In this document: piece by piece, positions 12,498 through 45,599 of the stretch
How the letters are laid out: the number at the start of each line of letters is the position of its first letter
How positions within the stretch are numbered: position 1 is the first letter of the stretch
Assembly (NCBI GenBank): GCA_905221605.1
Contig: CAJNDS010002457.1
Span: forward strand, 697,501-761,500
Source of the DNA: Symbiodinium natans
Lineage: Eukaryota; Sar; Dinophyceae; Suessiales; Symbiodiniaceae
Length of the DNA: 64,000 nucleotides
Direction: 5' to 3'
The notes under the pieces: model-generated
Seen by the model: only the letters and a program-made list of their open reading frames with translations
Database searches by the model: none
Told to the model about the DNA's origin: nothing
Translations under genes and position numbers: made by a program

Positions 12498-12582
12498 ATG
12501 TGCGACAAGGAGCCGAAGACCACAAAAAGCGACATTGTGTGGCTGCCTCAGCTGGCTCAGAGAGGCCCCAAGCCTGCCCAAG
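12498..12582 (+). CDS. Possible start exon of CDPK1
   Basis: ATG at 12498 opens MCDKEPKTTKSDIVWLPQLA then QRGPKPAQ, ending at CAAG|GTGGAT. The following 141-base gap contains TTTAGGG units and ends at a pyrimidine-rich TTTTCAG. Assignment to CDPK1 is a guess from order and strand. Confidence 0.3.
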
Positions 12583-12723
12583 GTGGATTCCTCGGATGAT
12601 TCTAGGGTTTAGGGTTTAGGGTTTAGGGTTTAGGCTTGCTGTGCTCCTTGAAGCCTTGCTTCAAAATGTCTTTGCATGTCCACTGCGCGGGTTTCTCCAA
12701 GAGCTTTGGTGGCTTATTTTCAG

Positions 12724-12780
12724 GTGGATCTCTCACAGGGCCTGTCCTTGCAGGACATGGTCATCCTACGGCTTTTGCTT
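12724..12780 (+). CDS. Exon candidate ending at a family D MITE tip
   Basis: Acceptor TTTTCAG|GTGGAT; the frame reads VDLSQGLSLQDMVILRLLL. It ends where a family D element begins with G|GTAGCC, so the element tip could serve as the GT donor. Another frame is also open. Confidence 0.38.
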
Positions 12781-12891
12781 GGTAGCCCAGTGGTACCCTT
12801 CACCCTTTTTTTGGGGGGAGGTTATGGGTTCCCTTATAAAACTCACCCACAAAAGGTGCGCGCATTATGAGATGGTTACTGGGCTACCAAG
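12779..12891. mobile_element. Family D MITE-like element
   Basis: Perfect outer tips CTTGGTAGCCCAGT and ACTGGGCTACCAAG, with inner CCCTT...AAGGTG arms. Other copies: 21508-21608 and 38213-38340 (the latter with an ATT microsatellite). Confidence 0.87.
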
Positions 12892-13351
12892 TTTGACTAA
12901 GGTCACGGAGCAAGTTCATCATCAGCCACCCCGGTGATGTCCAGGATGCATGCCACAGTTCATTCCTCACCTGGATGGGCAAGTAGGCCCCCTAAACCCT
13001 AAACCCTAAACCGTGGACCCTAAACCCTAAACCCTGAACCCTAAACCCTAAACCCTAAACCCGAAGCCCTGTCCCCAGAGGCCCTAAGCCTATTCTGGGC
13101 TCTTAAGGGGCTTCATCCGGTCGAGGGTTCCGCTCGCTTTCCTGGCCGTCACCAAGTCCAGGCTTCCAACAGGATGTTTGTTTCACGCCGCAGAAACGCA
13201 ACGTCTTGAACCGTAAGTACTCAACCCCGAACCGAAAGAGCCCTCAACTTGCGCTCTTTTAAAGGGTTTAGGGTTTAGGGTTTAGGGTTTAGGGTTTAGG
13301 GTTTAGGGTTTAGGTGTCCTAAAGGCCCCCACAGGAACCTGCTCAGCTCAG

Positions 13352-33906
<20,555 letters not shown>

Positions 33907-35699
33907 GGTTTAGGGTTTAGGGTTTAGGGTTTAGGGTTTAGGAGGGTTCTGGGTTTAGGGTTTAGGTTTTAGGCTCAAGATAGCCCAAAAACCCGATATT
34001 TCAAGGTCTTTTGGCCCAAAAATGCTAAAATAGGAGGCCTTCGAGCCTTAGGGAGTGCACGCCTGTGTGCGCACAGACACGTGCACATGCAGACCATTCC
34101 ATATCTATTGGGGTGTTCCCCTTCATACTTTGTGGTACTTTACCGTAACTTTAGATCCTTACCTTTTTTGGGTTTATTGGGTGTCTTAATAAGGCAGCTA
34201 AAAGTTTAATTTATAGCTACCCTCCTGAGTGCAGCCAAGTATACTCGCAGTCCTTAATATGAATTAAAGTACCCCTATTATAACCCCTGTTAAGGACTGT
34301 TAGTATAAGGGAGAAGATCCCAACATATCCGTGTTGAACACGTGTTATGTACTGTGTATGTGTGCGCATACATCAAGCATCCTTAAGCGGTCTCGGCTGG
34401 CTAAGGGTATTAGATCGGACTTCGGAGCTATCTTCTGCTGCGTACCCGCCACCGGCTGTCATGTCTCTGCGTGCACGTAGGGGCGTCTTTCTTCGAACAC
34501 ATTGTTTACAGACGTGTGGCCTATGTTACAATACTTATGACCCAACTTTGGCCCCCTTATATGGATCTTCTTAGAACTACGGGGCCCCGTCTTGTAACTG
34601 CGCCTTACAAACTCTCTTGCCCTCCCACCGAGTTCACTTGTAGTGCAAGCCCCTAAACCCCAAACCCTAAACCCTAAACCCTAAACCCTAAACCCTGCTC
34701 CAAGGAAATGATGCGGGGAGGGAGGTCAATGTCCATGGAGACAGAAACTCCCAAGGCCGAGATGGGGGGGTCATAGAGGTGCTTCGGGCCTACTATGTCC
34801 TAGGTAGGATAAGGGGTACCCTTAAAGGGGAGGTTTAGGGTTTAGGGTTTAGGGTTTAGGGTTTAGGGTTTAGGGTTTAGGGTTTAGGGCCCTTCTTAAC
34901 CCTCTTCTGGCTCTCTTAAACAGGGACCTTTTTCAGAGGGTCTATATCCCCAAGGGTCCCCCTAATCCTATCCCCTACTATGGGTTTCGCCTTGTATTTT
35001 GCTACCAAGGGACTGATGGAGGGACCCTGATAAAGGGCTACTTAGGTATGTGATGACTATATAGGGTGGGGGCTTTACAGGGGAAGAAGACTAAGGGTCC
35101 CCTTCTACCCTCCGAGTGTGCAGCGAGCCGTTAGGGCGTCGTGTGGTCCAGGGTCATGCAGCAGCATCATGTGGGCAGCGTTTGGGGTAGCCTGAATTGC
35201 CACGCCTGATAATCGCTGCCCACCGGAAACCCTCAACCCCAAAAAAGAGGAACCTTGATGTGAAGTACCCCCCTCCCCCCCCTCCCAGCCCCCTGTATGA
35301 GAGTCAGAAGCTGCATCGTGCATGTCTTACCCTAAACCCTAAACCCCTAAACCCTAAACCCTAGGGTTCAGGGTGTAGGCTTCAAACCCTGATTGAAGCC
35401 TGAAGCCTTGAATGAAAGACGGCCAGCGTGGCAGTGTGAAGCTCGGCTCGACTCAGGGGCGCAAAACATGTCATGGGTTCCCCGGCTACCCCCCTCTCCC
35501 CTAAACCCAAAACCCTAAACCGCAAAGTACCCCCCCCCCCCCCCATAATTAAGGCGATTTAGGGATAATTAAGCCTAAGGGGGGGAACCTAGGGGGGGGG
35601 GGTTGGTAGGGGGGTAGTAGGACAACTCGTGAACATCCTTGAGCCCTTCCCAGAGAGCAAAGATGTACCTTGAAAGAAGGGCAAGTCTATGCCTTGCAG

Positions 35700-35805
35700 T
35701 GGTTTTTGTGGATATCTCCGCTACTTGCACCTTCCCAGTGGCCCTCTTCAGGCCTCTGTACGAGCACCTTCATGGTGGTATCCAGCAGTCGATACGCGAT
35801 GTGAG
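35700..35805 (+). CDS. Exon candidate between the CDPK genes
   Basis: The frame reads VVFVDISATCTFPVALFRPL then YEHLHGGIQQSIRDV after CTTGCAG. No CCCTAAA array adjoins it. No gene recognised. Confidence 0.3.
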
Positions 35806-36164
35806 GGTTTAAGGGCAAAAGCCGAAACGCAAAAAAAAGACTTTAATGGGAACCCACAACAGGGGAGAACCCAAGAAACATAGTAGGGAAAAAATAGGAA
35901 CACACCTGCAAGGGACATTATGTTCCCTGCATGGTTTTTTTGTTTGGGATTTTTAGGGTTAAGGGTTTAGGGTTTAGGGTTTCGGGTTTAGGGTCTAGGG
36001 TTTGGTTCCTTGCATAAATCGCTCCCTGCCAGGGCGGACGCTCCCCGAGTCTCCTACGGTCGCGCAGCCGCGGTAGCCGAACCCCTCGCAAGAAGATCTA
36101 GGCAGGCAGGGTTTAGGGTTTAGGGTTTAGAGTTTAGGGCATGCGCCCATCTTGGACTCTTTGC

Positions 36165-36331
36165 TTAAGAACCCCCCCGCCCCCCCCAAAAAAAACAAAA
36201 AAGTATAGAATCCCTTATAAGGAAGAATGCTGCCCAAAAAAGTCTAGGATGTGAGGCTCTATATTGCCCTTATGAGGAAGAACATTTCTTGCTTTTGTTG
36301 GGGGGGGGGTTCACTTAAGCAGATGGTAGTG
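36165..36331. mobile_element. Family C element with duplicated centre
   Basis: Left tip TTTGCTTAAGAACC and right tip CACTTAAGCAGATGGTAG; the AAGGAAGAAT-type centre occurs twice. Confidence 0.78.
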
Positions 36332-36736
36332 TTACAGGTGGTTATATGTACAGGGTTTCGGGCTTGGGGTTCAGGAAGTTGGGTTTAGGGTTGTTATACA
36401 ATGAGGGCCCCTCTTTCCCTTATTCAAAATACAGTTGTAGAACTTTGGTTCTATTTCCCTTAGCGGCCGTTAGTATAGCAGGGGGGGAGGGTTGGGGGGT
36501 TCTTTGCAGCTTTGACCTTGTGGTGGCTCCCATTACCCCAAAAAAGGTCCTAAATAGAGTTAGCAGTCGAAAGGGTTTAGAGTTCGAAAGATGGTCTACA
36601 CCTTTTTGTTGGTGTTCTACCCTACTAGTTGCAAAAGAACCCCTAGAAAATAAAGAGTAACAATCCCTGTGTTGCCCTTATCAGGAAGAATAGCTTTTTC
36701 TCCTTTTTCTTTTTCGGTAGAAGATGACCTTTTGCG

Positions 36737-36868
36737 GTGTGTTCTACCGGGTGTGGCACATCGGCATCCGCCGACCTGCTTGGCCCTGAAGGCGACACGC
36801 CGTTTGCAATACAGCAGCTGAAGAAACGCGGCCTGGCCAAACGCCTCAGCTGCCTCCAAGCCGTTACA
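36737..36868 (+). CDS. Exon candidate between the CDPK genes
   Basis: The frame reads LLGPEGDTPFAIQQLKKRGL then AKRLSCLQAV; it ends where a family E repeat begins. Composition looks coding. Boundaries and gene unknown. Confidence 0.3.
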
Positions 36869-38212
36869 AGGAGGGGCCCCCTTGCTATACTAACTACAGT
36901 GCAGGTCCTTCTAACCTAAGTTAGGACCCTTACAACCCAATTAAGGGCCCTTAGAACTGTACTTAATAACTAGGGGGGGGGGGGGGGCCTTCTTGTACGG
37001 CATACTTAATCCTTTGACCTCAGTGCACTATCTATAGCTAAGGGACTTATGACCCAAGAAAGGATCGCAATAACCCAACTTAGGGTCCTTTCAACCTCCA
37101 CTCAATAACCTTTGACCTTAGTATACTAAGTAAACTATCTGCAGCTAAGGGACGTATAAGCCAAGATAGGATCGTATATAACCCAACTTCGGGTTCACAA
37201 GAGTTGTCAGGTAGGACTGCTTCACTTCGGGGCTGCGTGCGTTGGGGTTTAGGGTTTCGGGTTTAGGGTTTAAGGTTTAAGGTTGGTGGTTTAGGGTTTT
37301 AGGTCTAGGGTTACACAGGCTTCCTGTCAGCTGGACATGCCGGCTGCTTCTGGGAGTGGAAGAGTCGAAGCCCTAAACCCCCTCAACCCTCCACATTCAT
37401 TCATTCAAGCAGGGTTCCCCCTAAACCCGAAACCCTGAACCCTAAACCCATATATGCTATAACTGTAGTTAAGGGACTTCTAGCCTAGGATAGGATCCCT
37501 AGAGACGCAATGTAGGATCCTTATAAACTCTACAGGGGGGGGGGGGGGGGCCTAAATCCTCTCAACACCCCTAAACCTTAGCCCTCAAACCCTAGACCCT
37601 AAACCCCTAAACCCTCAAAAAACCCCGCAGCCCTTGAGCCAAAGGATGGGATGGGACACCGACAGCTTGCGCGGGCGATTTGGAGGTTCATGGGTTGTTA
37701 TAACTGGGGCCGCTCTAGCCCTAAACCCTAAACCCTAAACCCTAAACCCTGAACCTTTAGGATATTTGCTATATACAGCCTTACTTATACCGACCCATGA
37801 ACCTCCAAGTTTGGTCCTTCCAAGAAGGGACCCTTCGAAAAGCTGCGCGCCCTCTGGCTGCAATTCTGAGATGTTTAGGGTTTAGGGTTTAGGGTTTAGG
37901 GTTTAGGGTTTAGGGTTTAGGGTTTAGGGTTTAGGGTTTAGGGTTTAGGGTTTAGTAAGGGTCCCGTTGTTCTAGGAACTCTCCCAAGATAGGATCCTTA
38001 TACTTCTAGCAACTCTAGGCAAGGGACTTATCACCTAAGATAGGGTCCTTATCGTTCTAGTAAGTGTAAGTAAGGGACTTATAACCTAAGATAGGATCCT
38101 TATAGCCCAACTACGGGTCCTTAGAACTCTACTTAGAACTTGGGGCCCCTTCGTGTAGGGACTGGACTAGCCGAAGGATTTGTGTGTGTGTGCGCATGTT
38201 GGTATTCTTTAA

Positions 38213-38340
38213 CTTGGTCGCCCAGTGGTACCCTTTACACGTTTTTTTGCGGGTGCCCCTATGAAGTATCCAGCCCAGACAAGCGTGCCCTTATTATTAT
38301 TATTATTATTATTATTAGAGTGGTTACTAGGCTACCAATT
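38213..38340. mobile_element. Family D MITE-like element
   Basis: Tips CTTGGTCGCCCAGTGGTACC and GTTACTAGGCTACCAA, with (ATT)n in the right arm. Confidence 0.83.
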
Positions 38341-38827
38341 TAAGTTTTCTTTTGCGATTATGACGTAACGGGTTTTGTCGTTCTCGCTTGATTGCCTGTT
38401 TCGGTTGTTAGGTGTTCAGGATTTGTCCTAGGTTTGGATGGTGGATCACGTAGAACGGCTTAGATTGTAAATCAGATGATAACAACACGCGCAGGCATGT
38501 GTGTATATATATATGTATATACATACATAAATCTATGTATGTAGGTACGTGCCATCTTCAACCCCTCAGGAGTTTTGTTTCTTGCAAGCTAGGCCCCCCT
38601 TGTACGAGGCAGCACTATGACAGGATTCCTTCTGAGCTGGCCACATGTGGCCACTTAAAGAGGCCATTGATTTGAACAAAGCCTTTAGGGTTTAGGGTTT
38701 AGGGTTTAGGGTTTAGGGTTTAGGGTTTAGGGTTTAGGGTTTAGGGTTTAGGGGTTGAACAAAGCCCACCGCGACTCCCTTCTCTTGGGGCTTAGGGTTT
38801 AGGGTTTGGGGTTTAGGGGCTTCCTGT

Positions 38828-38939
38828 TGAAACCTGAGAAGCTCCCAAGGGGACGTCCTGCAAAGCCTGGAAATGGCGGGCTCGTAGCTGGCACAGAACC
38901 TTGCCTTGGATTGGCAGAGCTGGAGGGTGTTGGGGTTTA
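38828..38939 (+). CDS. Exon candidate between the CDPK genes
   Basis: The frame reads LKPEKLPRGRPAKPGNGGLV then AGTEPCLGLAELEGVGV and stops in the TTTAGGG array, where GT of GTTTAGG could be a donor. Not recognised. Confidence 0.3.
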
Positions 38940-39974
38940 GGGTTTAGGGTTTAGGGTTTGGGTTTAGGGTTGAAGTTGAGCTTAGGATTTTGGATTTTAG
39001 AGGACGGTTTCGGGCTGGAGAAAAAAGGCAGAGGATAGGGCACGCAGAATCCACTCCCCATGTGTCCCTTGCCGTTGCTCGAAGCACTCTTGCCTGATCC
39101 CTTCGCCAATACTTGGTGCACTGTTGAAGTAGAAGGGCCACAGCACATTCCCAGGACTGTGAACCTGGCACCTCATGTCCAACATCAGATGAGCACGGTA
39201 TCGTTCACCCTAAACCTTACCTTCCGTCCTCTGACACACACCTGAGTTATAGGAGTTTTTGTTCTGATGTTTGTCATGTCTGTGAATTCTAAACCTATAA
39301 GCCTATACCCTCAAGCCCAACGAAATGAAACGAACTCCCTAAACCCGAGACCCTCAACCCATCGCACGCCCTGTCCTGCCTAGGAGTCTAGCATCTGCCC
39401 AGTGAATCTTGTACAGATGCCCTTGGGGTCCAAGTGCGCCAACCCGACAACAGAATGGAGAATGTTCCTGCGACACTGACGAGGGCTTTTTAGGGTTTAG
39501 GGTTCAGGGTTTAGGGTTCTTATAAGGAGTCCAGTTGCAAAAAAGTGTTTATAAGAAGGGGACCCCTAGTGATAAGTAGAGTTATAAGGGCCCTAAATTG
39601 GTTTATCAGGAGCCTTTCTTTGGTGTTTTGTCCCTTAACTACAATTCGCATACCTGTCAGGGTTGAGAGGGCCTGGGCCCGTCAGAAAGTCCTCGTAACA
39701 AAATTCCTAAACTCTAGGGTTTGGGGCCGGTCGTACTTCTTGTTGATGTGGGCGTGCCGAGATGAAGCGTCCCTCAGCTTTGTGCATAGCCATGTGTCCC
39801 TCAACCGCAAGGCCCAAAAGCACAAAGCCCTCAACCCCTGAAACCCTAAAAAGCCCCCAAAATCAACTTTGCAAAGCACCCTAAACCCTACACCCTAAAC
39901 CCTAAAACGTAATGCGAAACGACGACTTGGACATCTCAAGGATGTCAATTTCGGGCCACCCGGGTGAGGGAGGG

Positions 39975-40350
39975 TTAGGGCCCAGAGTAGGCCCTTACCC
40001 CCTTCTTTCAGAGTTTAGGGTTTAGGGATTAGGGTTTAGGGTTTAGCTTTAGGGTTTAGGGCTACTAGTAGGGCCCAGAGTAGGCTCTTGTTCCCTATTT
40101 TTAGGGGTTAGGGTTTAGGGTTTGGGGTTCTTATTTTCTTCTTTTTCTCGGGGTTTATGGTTTAGGGCTACTAGTAGGACCCAGAGTAGGCCCTTACCTT
40201 TTTTGTCCGGGTTGAGGGTTCAGGGTTCAGGATTAGGACCCAGAGCAGGCCCTTCTTCCCTGCTTTTTTCAGGGCTTGGGTTCCCTTCTACGCCCCGCTT
40301 AAACTCAAAAAGGGCACCCTTTTTATTCCTAGGTTATTCTTGGGTCTAGG
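39975..40350. mobile_element. Cluster of three truncated and one full family B element
   Basis: Left ends (CCAGAGTAGGCCCTT type) at about 39977, 40077 and 40180 each break off into TTTAGGG-type repeat. The fourth, 40232-40350, is complete with right tip TTCTTGGGTCTAG. Confidence 0.8.
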
Positions 40351-42440
40351 AGGGCACACTCTTGACCAGAGGCTAGGGTTTGGGGTTTGGGGTTTGGGGT
40401 TTAGGGTCTAGGGTGTAGGGTTTAGGGTTTAGGGTTTAGGGTTTAGGGCTAGCTTTCATGTTTCTTCGGGACCGCGTAACGTTTACGAGCTAAGCAAGAC
40501 CTACCGCTAGGTCCGATGGTGGTGTTGTCATTCGCTTATCATCATCATCATTATGATTATTTTGGTTTCGTTATTATCATTAATATCATTCTTACCATCA
40601 TAATTATTATTGTTATCCTTTGTAAACATGATTGGAGGCCCAAGTAGCCACAAATGCAACCGGCATCGGCAGCTGTCGGAAGGGTTGCGTTGATGTACGA
40701 GAAGTCGATCGGTTGAGCTGCACCTAATGACTATGTAGACCCCTATGTCTACGTTTCTAAGTATACTCAGTTTTCGGGGCGAATTTGGGGACTGACCCTA
40801 AAGCCTAAACCCTAACCCAGAGACTTAGGCTTCTCCCTCCCTCCGGATCGGCTTTTGCGAATTCGGCTGTGCATGGGGTGCCGACTTAGGCACTCCTCGT
40901 GAAGCCTGCTGCTTTGGGCCCTGATGACGCCGTGATTTCAGAGCCCTAAACCCTAAACCCTACACCCTAAACCCTAAACCTTAAACCCTAAACCTTAAAC
41001 CCTAAACCCTAAACCCAAACCTAAGCCTAAACCCTAAATCCGGAAGTTCAAGCGGGCCTATGGGGCAGCGGGCACGCGACACCACACATAGTCCGACGTC
41101 AGCTAGGACAAGCAAGCAAGCAAGCAGCCTGCTTGTCCTGGTTTCCTGTGCGGATGGTCGTATGAACTACTATTTGCTTAGGAAAGTAATAATTCCCATA
41201 CTGCCCCTGTAAGTAAGAATATTTTCATTTTCTGATGGGTGCTTAAGCAGATGGCAGTGAAGGGGCTAGATGCAACGTTTTGGGTGGGATTCATGTTCCA
41301 CCCGTGGTCGGAAGAATTACTAATAATTTCAACCTTCATGGTCCCTGTATGACTATACGACAATAACCCCCAAACCCTGTTCTAATTATTTCGGCCCCTA
41401 TAAAGTATGGCTGGGGTTTGTGCGGTTCAGGTCTTAGGGATGCGGTCTTTCAGGTTTAGGGTTTAGGCTTTAGGCTTTAGGCTTTAGGCTTTAGGGTTTA
41501 GGGTTTAGGGTTTAGGGTTTAGGGTTTAGGGTTTAGGAGCGCCTTGGATTCTGCAGAATAGAAGTTCGGCCTCAGGAGTACCTACTACTAGGGTTTCGCC
41601 CTAAACCCTACACCCTACACCCTAAATCCTCCGGGGTTTAGCTTCAGCCAGGTGTAAGAAACCCGAAACCCTACACCCTAAACCCTAAACCCTAAACCCT
41701 AAACCCTAAACCCTAAACCCCAACCCTAAACCCTAAACCCTAAACCCTTCAGCCAGGTGTAAACTAAGACCACACTGCCATTTTGACCACTCGCGGCACG
41801 CCCAGTTTAGCCTTGAGTCGGCCTCAAAGAGGCCGCAAGGGATAATTTCTGCATTCCCCAAGGGCCCTCCATGATACCAAGTAGTTTAGGGTTTAGGGTT
41901 CAGGGTTTAAGGTTTAAGGTTTAGGGTTTAGGGTTTAGGGTTTAGGGTTTAGGGTTTAGGGGTTTAGGGTTTAGGGTTTAGGGTTTAGGGTTTAGGGTAT
42001 ATACTTGGCCCCTAAAGCTACGACACAGGATCCGGTGTAGGCACTTATTTCCCTCTTTTCTAGGGTTCGGGTTCCCTTACCCCCAACAGCCCTCCATGTC
42101 TTGCTTTCCGAAAAGTAAGGGTACAATTCTTGGATAAGGGCCTACCGTTTGGGGGGAGTGTTTAGGGTTCCCTTGTAGTCGTAAACCCACATGTACCCAA
42201 GTAGTATTTACTTAGCCCCTAACGCTACGGTAAAAAGGATCCTTTCAAGAAGATATTACGTAAGCACATGCAAGGGATTCAGACTCGTACCCCTAAGGTT
42301 GTACCCCCATTTTAAAGTTTCCCTTAATACACTGGTATTATGGCCCTTATGCTACTTGAGGGATCTTTTTTAAAGCGCCACCCAACACCCAAGGGTACAA
42401 CCTTAAGAACCTTAAGCGTCCAAGGTAACATCCCTAAACA

Positions 42441-42525
42441 CATGGAGCCTTTGGGCAGCCTTTACGGCAATGTTCGGCAACGTGAGTCCATCCAGCCCTT
42501 CGTTGCAGTCGACCCGCTTCCCTGA
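42441..42525 (+). CDS. Short terminal exon candidate
   Basis: The frame reads MEPLGSLYGNVRQRESIQPF then VAVDPLP and TGA. It directly follows a dispersed repeat shared with 23450-23570. Weak evidence. Confidence 0.28.
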
Positions 42526-43017
42526 GAATTCGCTCATGTCTGGCCCATACTTGAAGCCTTGTTAACCCCAAGCTTGGGATGGATGATAGTAAGTGGGGTA
42601 CTATCATCCCCATTAAGGCCTGTTAGTTCAAGGGGGTACACCCCAAGCCCCAAGCCCCAAGCTCTAAACCCTAAACCTAAACCCGAAGCCCTAAACCCTA
42701 AACCCTAAACCCTAAACCCTAAACCCTAAACCCTAAACCCTAAACCCTAAACCCTAACGAGACGAGCAACGACCGGACTCCCGAAGATCCACGTTTGGAC
42801 ATGTAAGACGTTGGACGCCTGCCGGGGCTCTGGGTAGAGAGTGTATTGAGCTGCCGTCGGTTTAGGGTTTAGGGTTTAGGGCTCAGGGTTTAGGGTTTAG
42901 TGTTTGGGGTGATTCAACGACAGTTTCCCAGAATATGTACCCCCTCGTGTGGTTGCCATGGTTTTGGAGTCCTTCAGTTGCCCGGCGCGGTTGCCAAGAA
43001 CTAGCTGGGGACTCTAA

Positions 43018-43057
43018 TACTAGTCAGCCTTTGTTTAAGAACCCCCCCCCCCCCCCC

Positions 43058-43088
<31 letters not shown>

Positions 43089-43167
43089 CACAGATATTCT
43101 TGCTTATGATGAGGGTAATATAGCATTTTTATCTTGTTTTGGCGAGGTTCTTAGCCAACTAGTAGGA
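43018..43167. mobile_element. Family C MITE-like element
   Basis: Left part TTTGTTTAAGAACC with a C then A tract and a CA microsatellite; right tip GTTCTTAGCCAACTAGTAG. Confidence 0.78.
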
Positions 43168-43180
43168 TATAGCAACGGCG

Positions 43181-43453
43181 TTGAGAGTGAGAGCCCTGGC
43201 AATGCTGGAGACCTCTGGAACCCAAGCATTCTCCCTGCACAAGTTGGGTTTGGCTTTCGGTCCGGAGGTTACAGCACGTAAGCAGCAAGGGGAGGGAGAA
43301 AAAAATGCAAAAGAAGCGAAAGGCCAACAAAAACTAACTTCACCTGCTAGTCCAGTGCATGAGAAACCCCTGAACCCACCCAAAACCGCAAGAACTCCCG
43401 ACGAGCCTAGGCTCGAGCCTTTCAACCTAGAGCCTTTGCGCTTTGCTATGTGA
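43181..43453 (+). CDS. Open frame of 90 codons, Lys/Glu/Pro-rich
   Basis: The only repeat-free open frame of this size between the CDPK genes. Residues near 28-50 are rich in K, E, Q and A, and residues 50-90 in P and T, as in a disordered tail ending LEPLRFAM and TGA. It starts just after a family C element. The opposite strand is also open (43159-43509), which weakens the case. No function proposed. Confidence 0.35.
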   Translation: MRVRALAMLETSGTQAFSLHKLGLAFGPEVTARKQQGEGEKNAKEAKGQQKLTSPASPVHEKPLNPPKTARTPDEPRLEPFNLEPLRFAM

Positions 43454-43688
43454 GAGGTGGTTGTTGTTGAGTTTGGAATCCTTAGCATACGGGTATCAGC
43501 ACAAGCCACAAGCCCAAATTTAGTGATTCAGGACATGGGCCTCAGCTTTACTTTGACAGACCAGTCGCGTAGCACGATGTGAGGCGCCGACCCCTGAGGC
43601 CCCCAAAACCCTAAACCCTAAACTCTAAACCCTAAACTCTAAACCCTAAACTCTAAACCCTAAACCCTAAACCCTAAACCCTAAACCT

Positions 43689-43796
43689 GCCTCTCTCCTC
43701 TTGGCTTCGCCACCTCAAAGACAGGAAGAGATGCTGTTTCCGGTGCGCGCATGGAGTTAAGCTTCCAGGTTGGTTCGTCTCGGCCACTTGGGGTTT
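43689..43796 (+). CDS. Exon candidate between arrays
   Basis: The frame reads LPLSSWLRHLKDRKRCCFRC then AHGVKLPGWFVSATWG between a CCCTAAA array and a TTTAGGG array, the arrangement seen around real exons here. Not recognised. Confidence 0.33.
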
Positions 43797-44027
43797 AGGG
43801 TTTAGGGTTTAGGGTTTCGGGTTTAGGGTTTAGGGTAAGAACACCCCCCGCCCCCCCCTCCCCGGCAGCTATAAGTAGAGTTATATGGCTACATGGGGTT
43901 AGAAGGTTTAAGCGCGACCCAGTCGGAGTTATCCACCTATGAACCCTAAACTAATCTAGCTAGGTCCTTGGGATACTGTTAAGTTCTCCCTTGTTGGGTT
44001 GAAGAGGATCATATGTAGGAATCTTCT

Positions 44028-44193
44028 TCAGAGGGTTTTCAGGGCCATCCTAGAAATCCTCTCCAGCCTTCCTATGCACAAACGAACCTGTGCCGACTCT
44101 GCGCGCATCCTGCGAGCCGTTGTCCGCCAACGCGGAGATGGAGGGAAAGCCTCCAACATCTGGCCCGCGCAACTGTTTTCAAAGCTGGCATAG
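44028..44193 (+). CDS. Terminal exon candidate
   Basis: The frame reads FRAILEILSSLPMHKRTCAD then SARILRAVVRQRG and ends QLFSKLA and TAG. The 60 bases before and into it (43990-44056) also occur at about 3686-3748, so part may be a repeat. Confidence 0.33.
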
Positions 44194-44690
44194 ATGCCAT
44201 GTAAGGTCGCCGCGGCTATGCGAGCAGGGATGAGCCGCTCTGATTCCTGCAAGACATTTGCCATTGCTAGAGGAGTCTGTGAGAGAGAGAGAGGTAGTTG
44301 TACCTGATCCTTCGTTCAGCTTGTTCGGTCGTCTTCAGCCGCAGCGACAGAATTCTGGAGCCTGCGTCGCAATGCTGCAAGACCGCCAGCCGTGGCGGGT
44401 AATGCCTAGTCGTTGTAAGAACGATAACTTCCAAGGAGCCTCCTTTGTATACTAACTAGCGTTTAAGGGACTTATAGCCTAAGATAGGATCCTTATCACC
44501 CAATTTAGGGTCCTTGCGACTCTACTTCTGAGTAAAAAGGGGGGTGGGGGGCCTCTTCTTGTAGGTTATCTGTCTTGTAACCTCAGCTAGTACAGGAAGA
44601 AGGGGGCCCCTCCCAGGCCTTTTCCCTACAGGCCTTGCGCCGTGGCCACCCAGAGTATAGCCTGGAAGCCTTTACCTGTAACAAGTGTTC

Positions 44691-44797
44691 TTGGACCCGG
44701 AGTAGGCCCTTTATTTCCCTTTTTTTAGGGTTAGGGTTCCCTTCTTACCTCCTAAAAAGCAAGCAGGGCACCCTTGTGATTCCCAGGTGACTCCTGG
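44691..44797. mobile_element. Family B MITE-like element
   Basis: Left tip TTGGACCCGGAGTAGG, inner GGGCACCCTTGTGATTCC; right tip worn. Confidence 0.78.
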
Positions 44798-44937
44798 AAA
44801 AAAGTTGTTGAGACCCTTTTCATAAGGGCCTTCGCGCGCGATGCACCCTGCGCACGTTGAGCGCGAGTCGCATTCTTGGGTTAGGGGAAGTTGTGGTTTA
44901 GGGTTTAGGGCTTAGCGTTCAGGGTTGCTGTGGAAGT

Positions 44938-45140
44938 AATGATACAAACATACATATATATAGAATATGTATAGATATATATATGTAAAATAAGATATCA
45001 TATTTATAACGTGTATATGTATATAAATGAATAAATAAATAGATACATGTACATTTATATATACATATATACGTATATACAAATGTAAATAAATAAACAT
45101 ATATATATATATATAGATATGGATATGGATATGGATATGT
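44938..45140 (+). repeat. AT-rich TATA/GATA microsatellite block
   Basis: Imperfect ATATAT, AAATAAAT and GGATAT repeats. Tyr/Ile-rich frames across it on the minus strand are not genes. Confidence 0.88.
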
Positions 45141-45599
45141 ATATATACACGTCTTGGATGCTTGCGTCGTGGGCTCCTCCGATGGCCTCGGCCTTACCGA
45201 TGGCTTTCGGCACACGGAACATGGCAAGCGCGTGTTATGGGACAAAAATCCCCTCACCTTATAAGGACCCAATGAACCTTAAAAGGGTTTAGGGTTCATA
45301 TTGCCTTAGTAGGGATTATGGTAGTATAAGACAAAAAAACCCTCATTGGGATGTGCCCCCTTATAACGCCCTTATACTATTAGACCTTACTAGGTGTTAT
45401 GGTACCGCCAACGATAATCCCCAAAAATATCGAAAATAGACTTCCTTATAAGAATAAGAGCAATATAGGGATTATTTTCTTTTATTTTTTGGGGGTTCTT
45501 ATTAACCAAATAGTAGCTGTCGCAGACTAATGTTTCAATGGAGATGTGCTTCGGGATAAGTGTAGTTAAAACTCACGGTCACAGGCAGTGCTCCATTGC

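Noticed and set aside
44912-45272. Tyr/Ile-rich minus-strand frames resembling a membrane protein
   Set aside because: They lie in an AT-rich microsatellite block.
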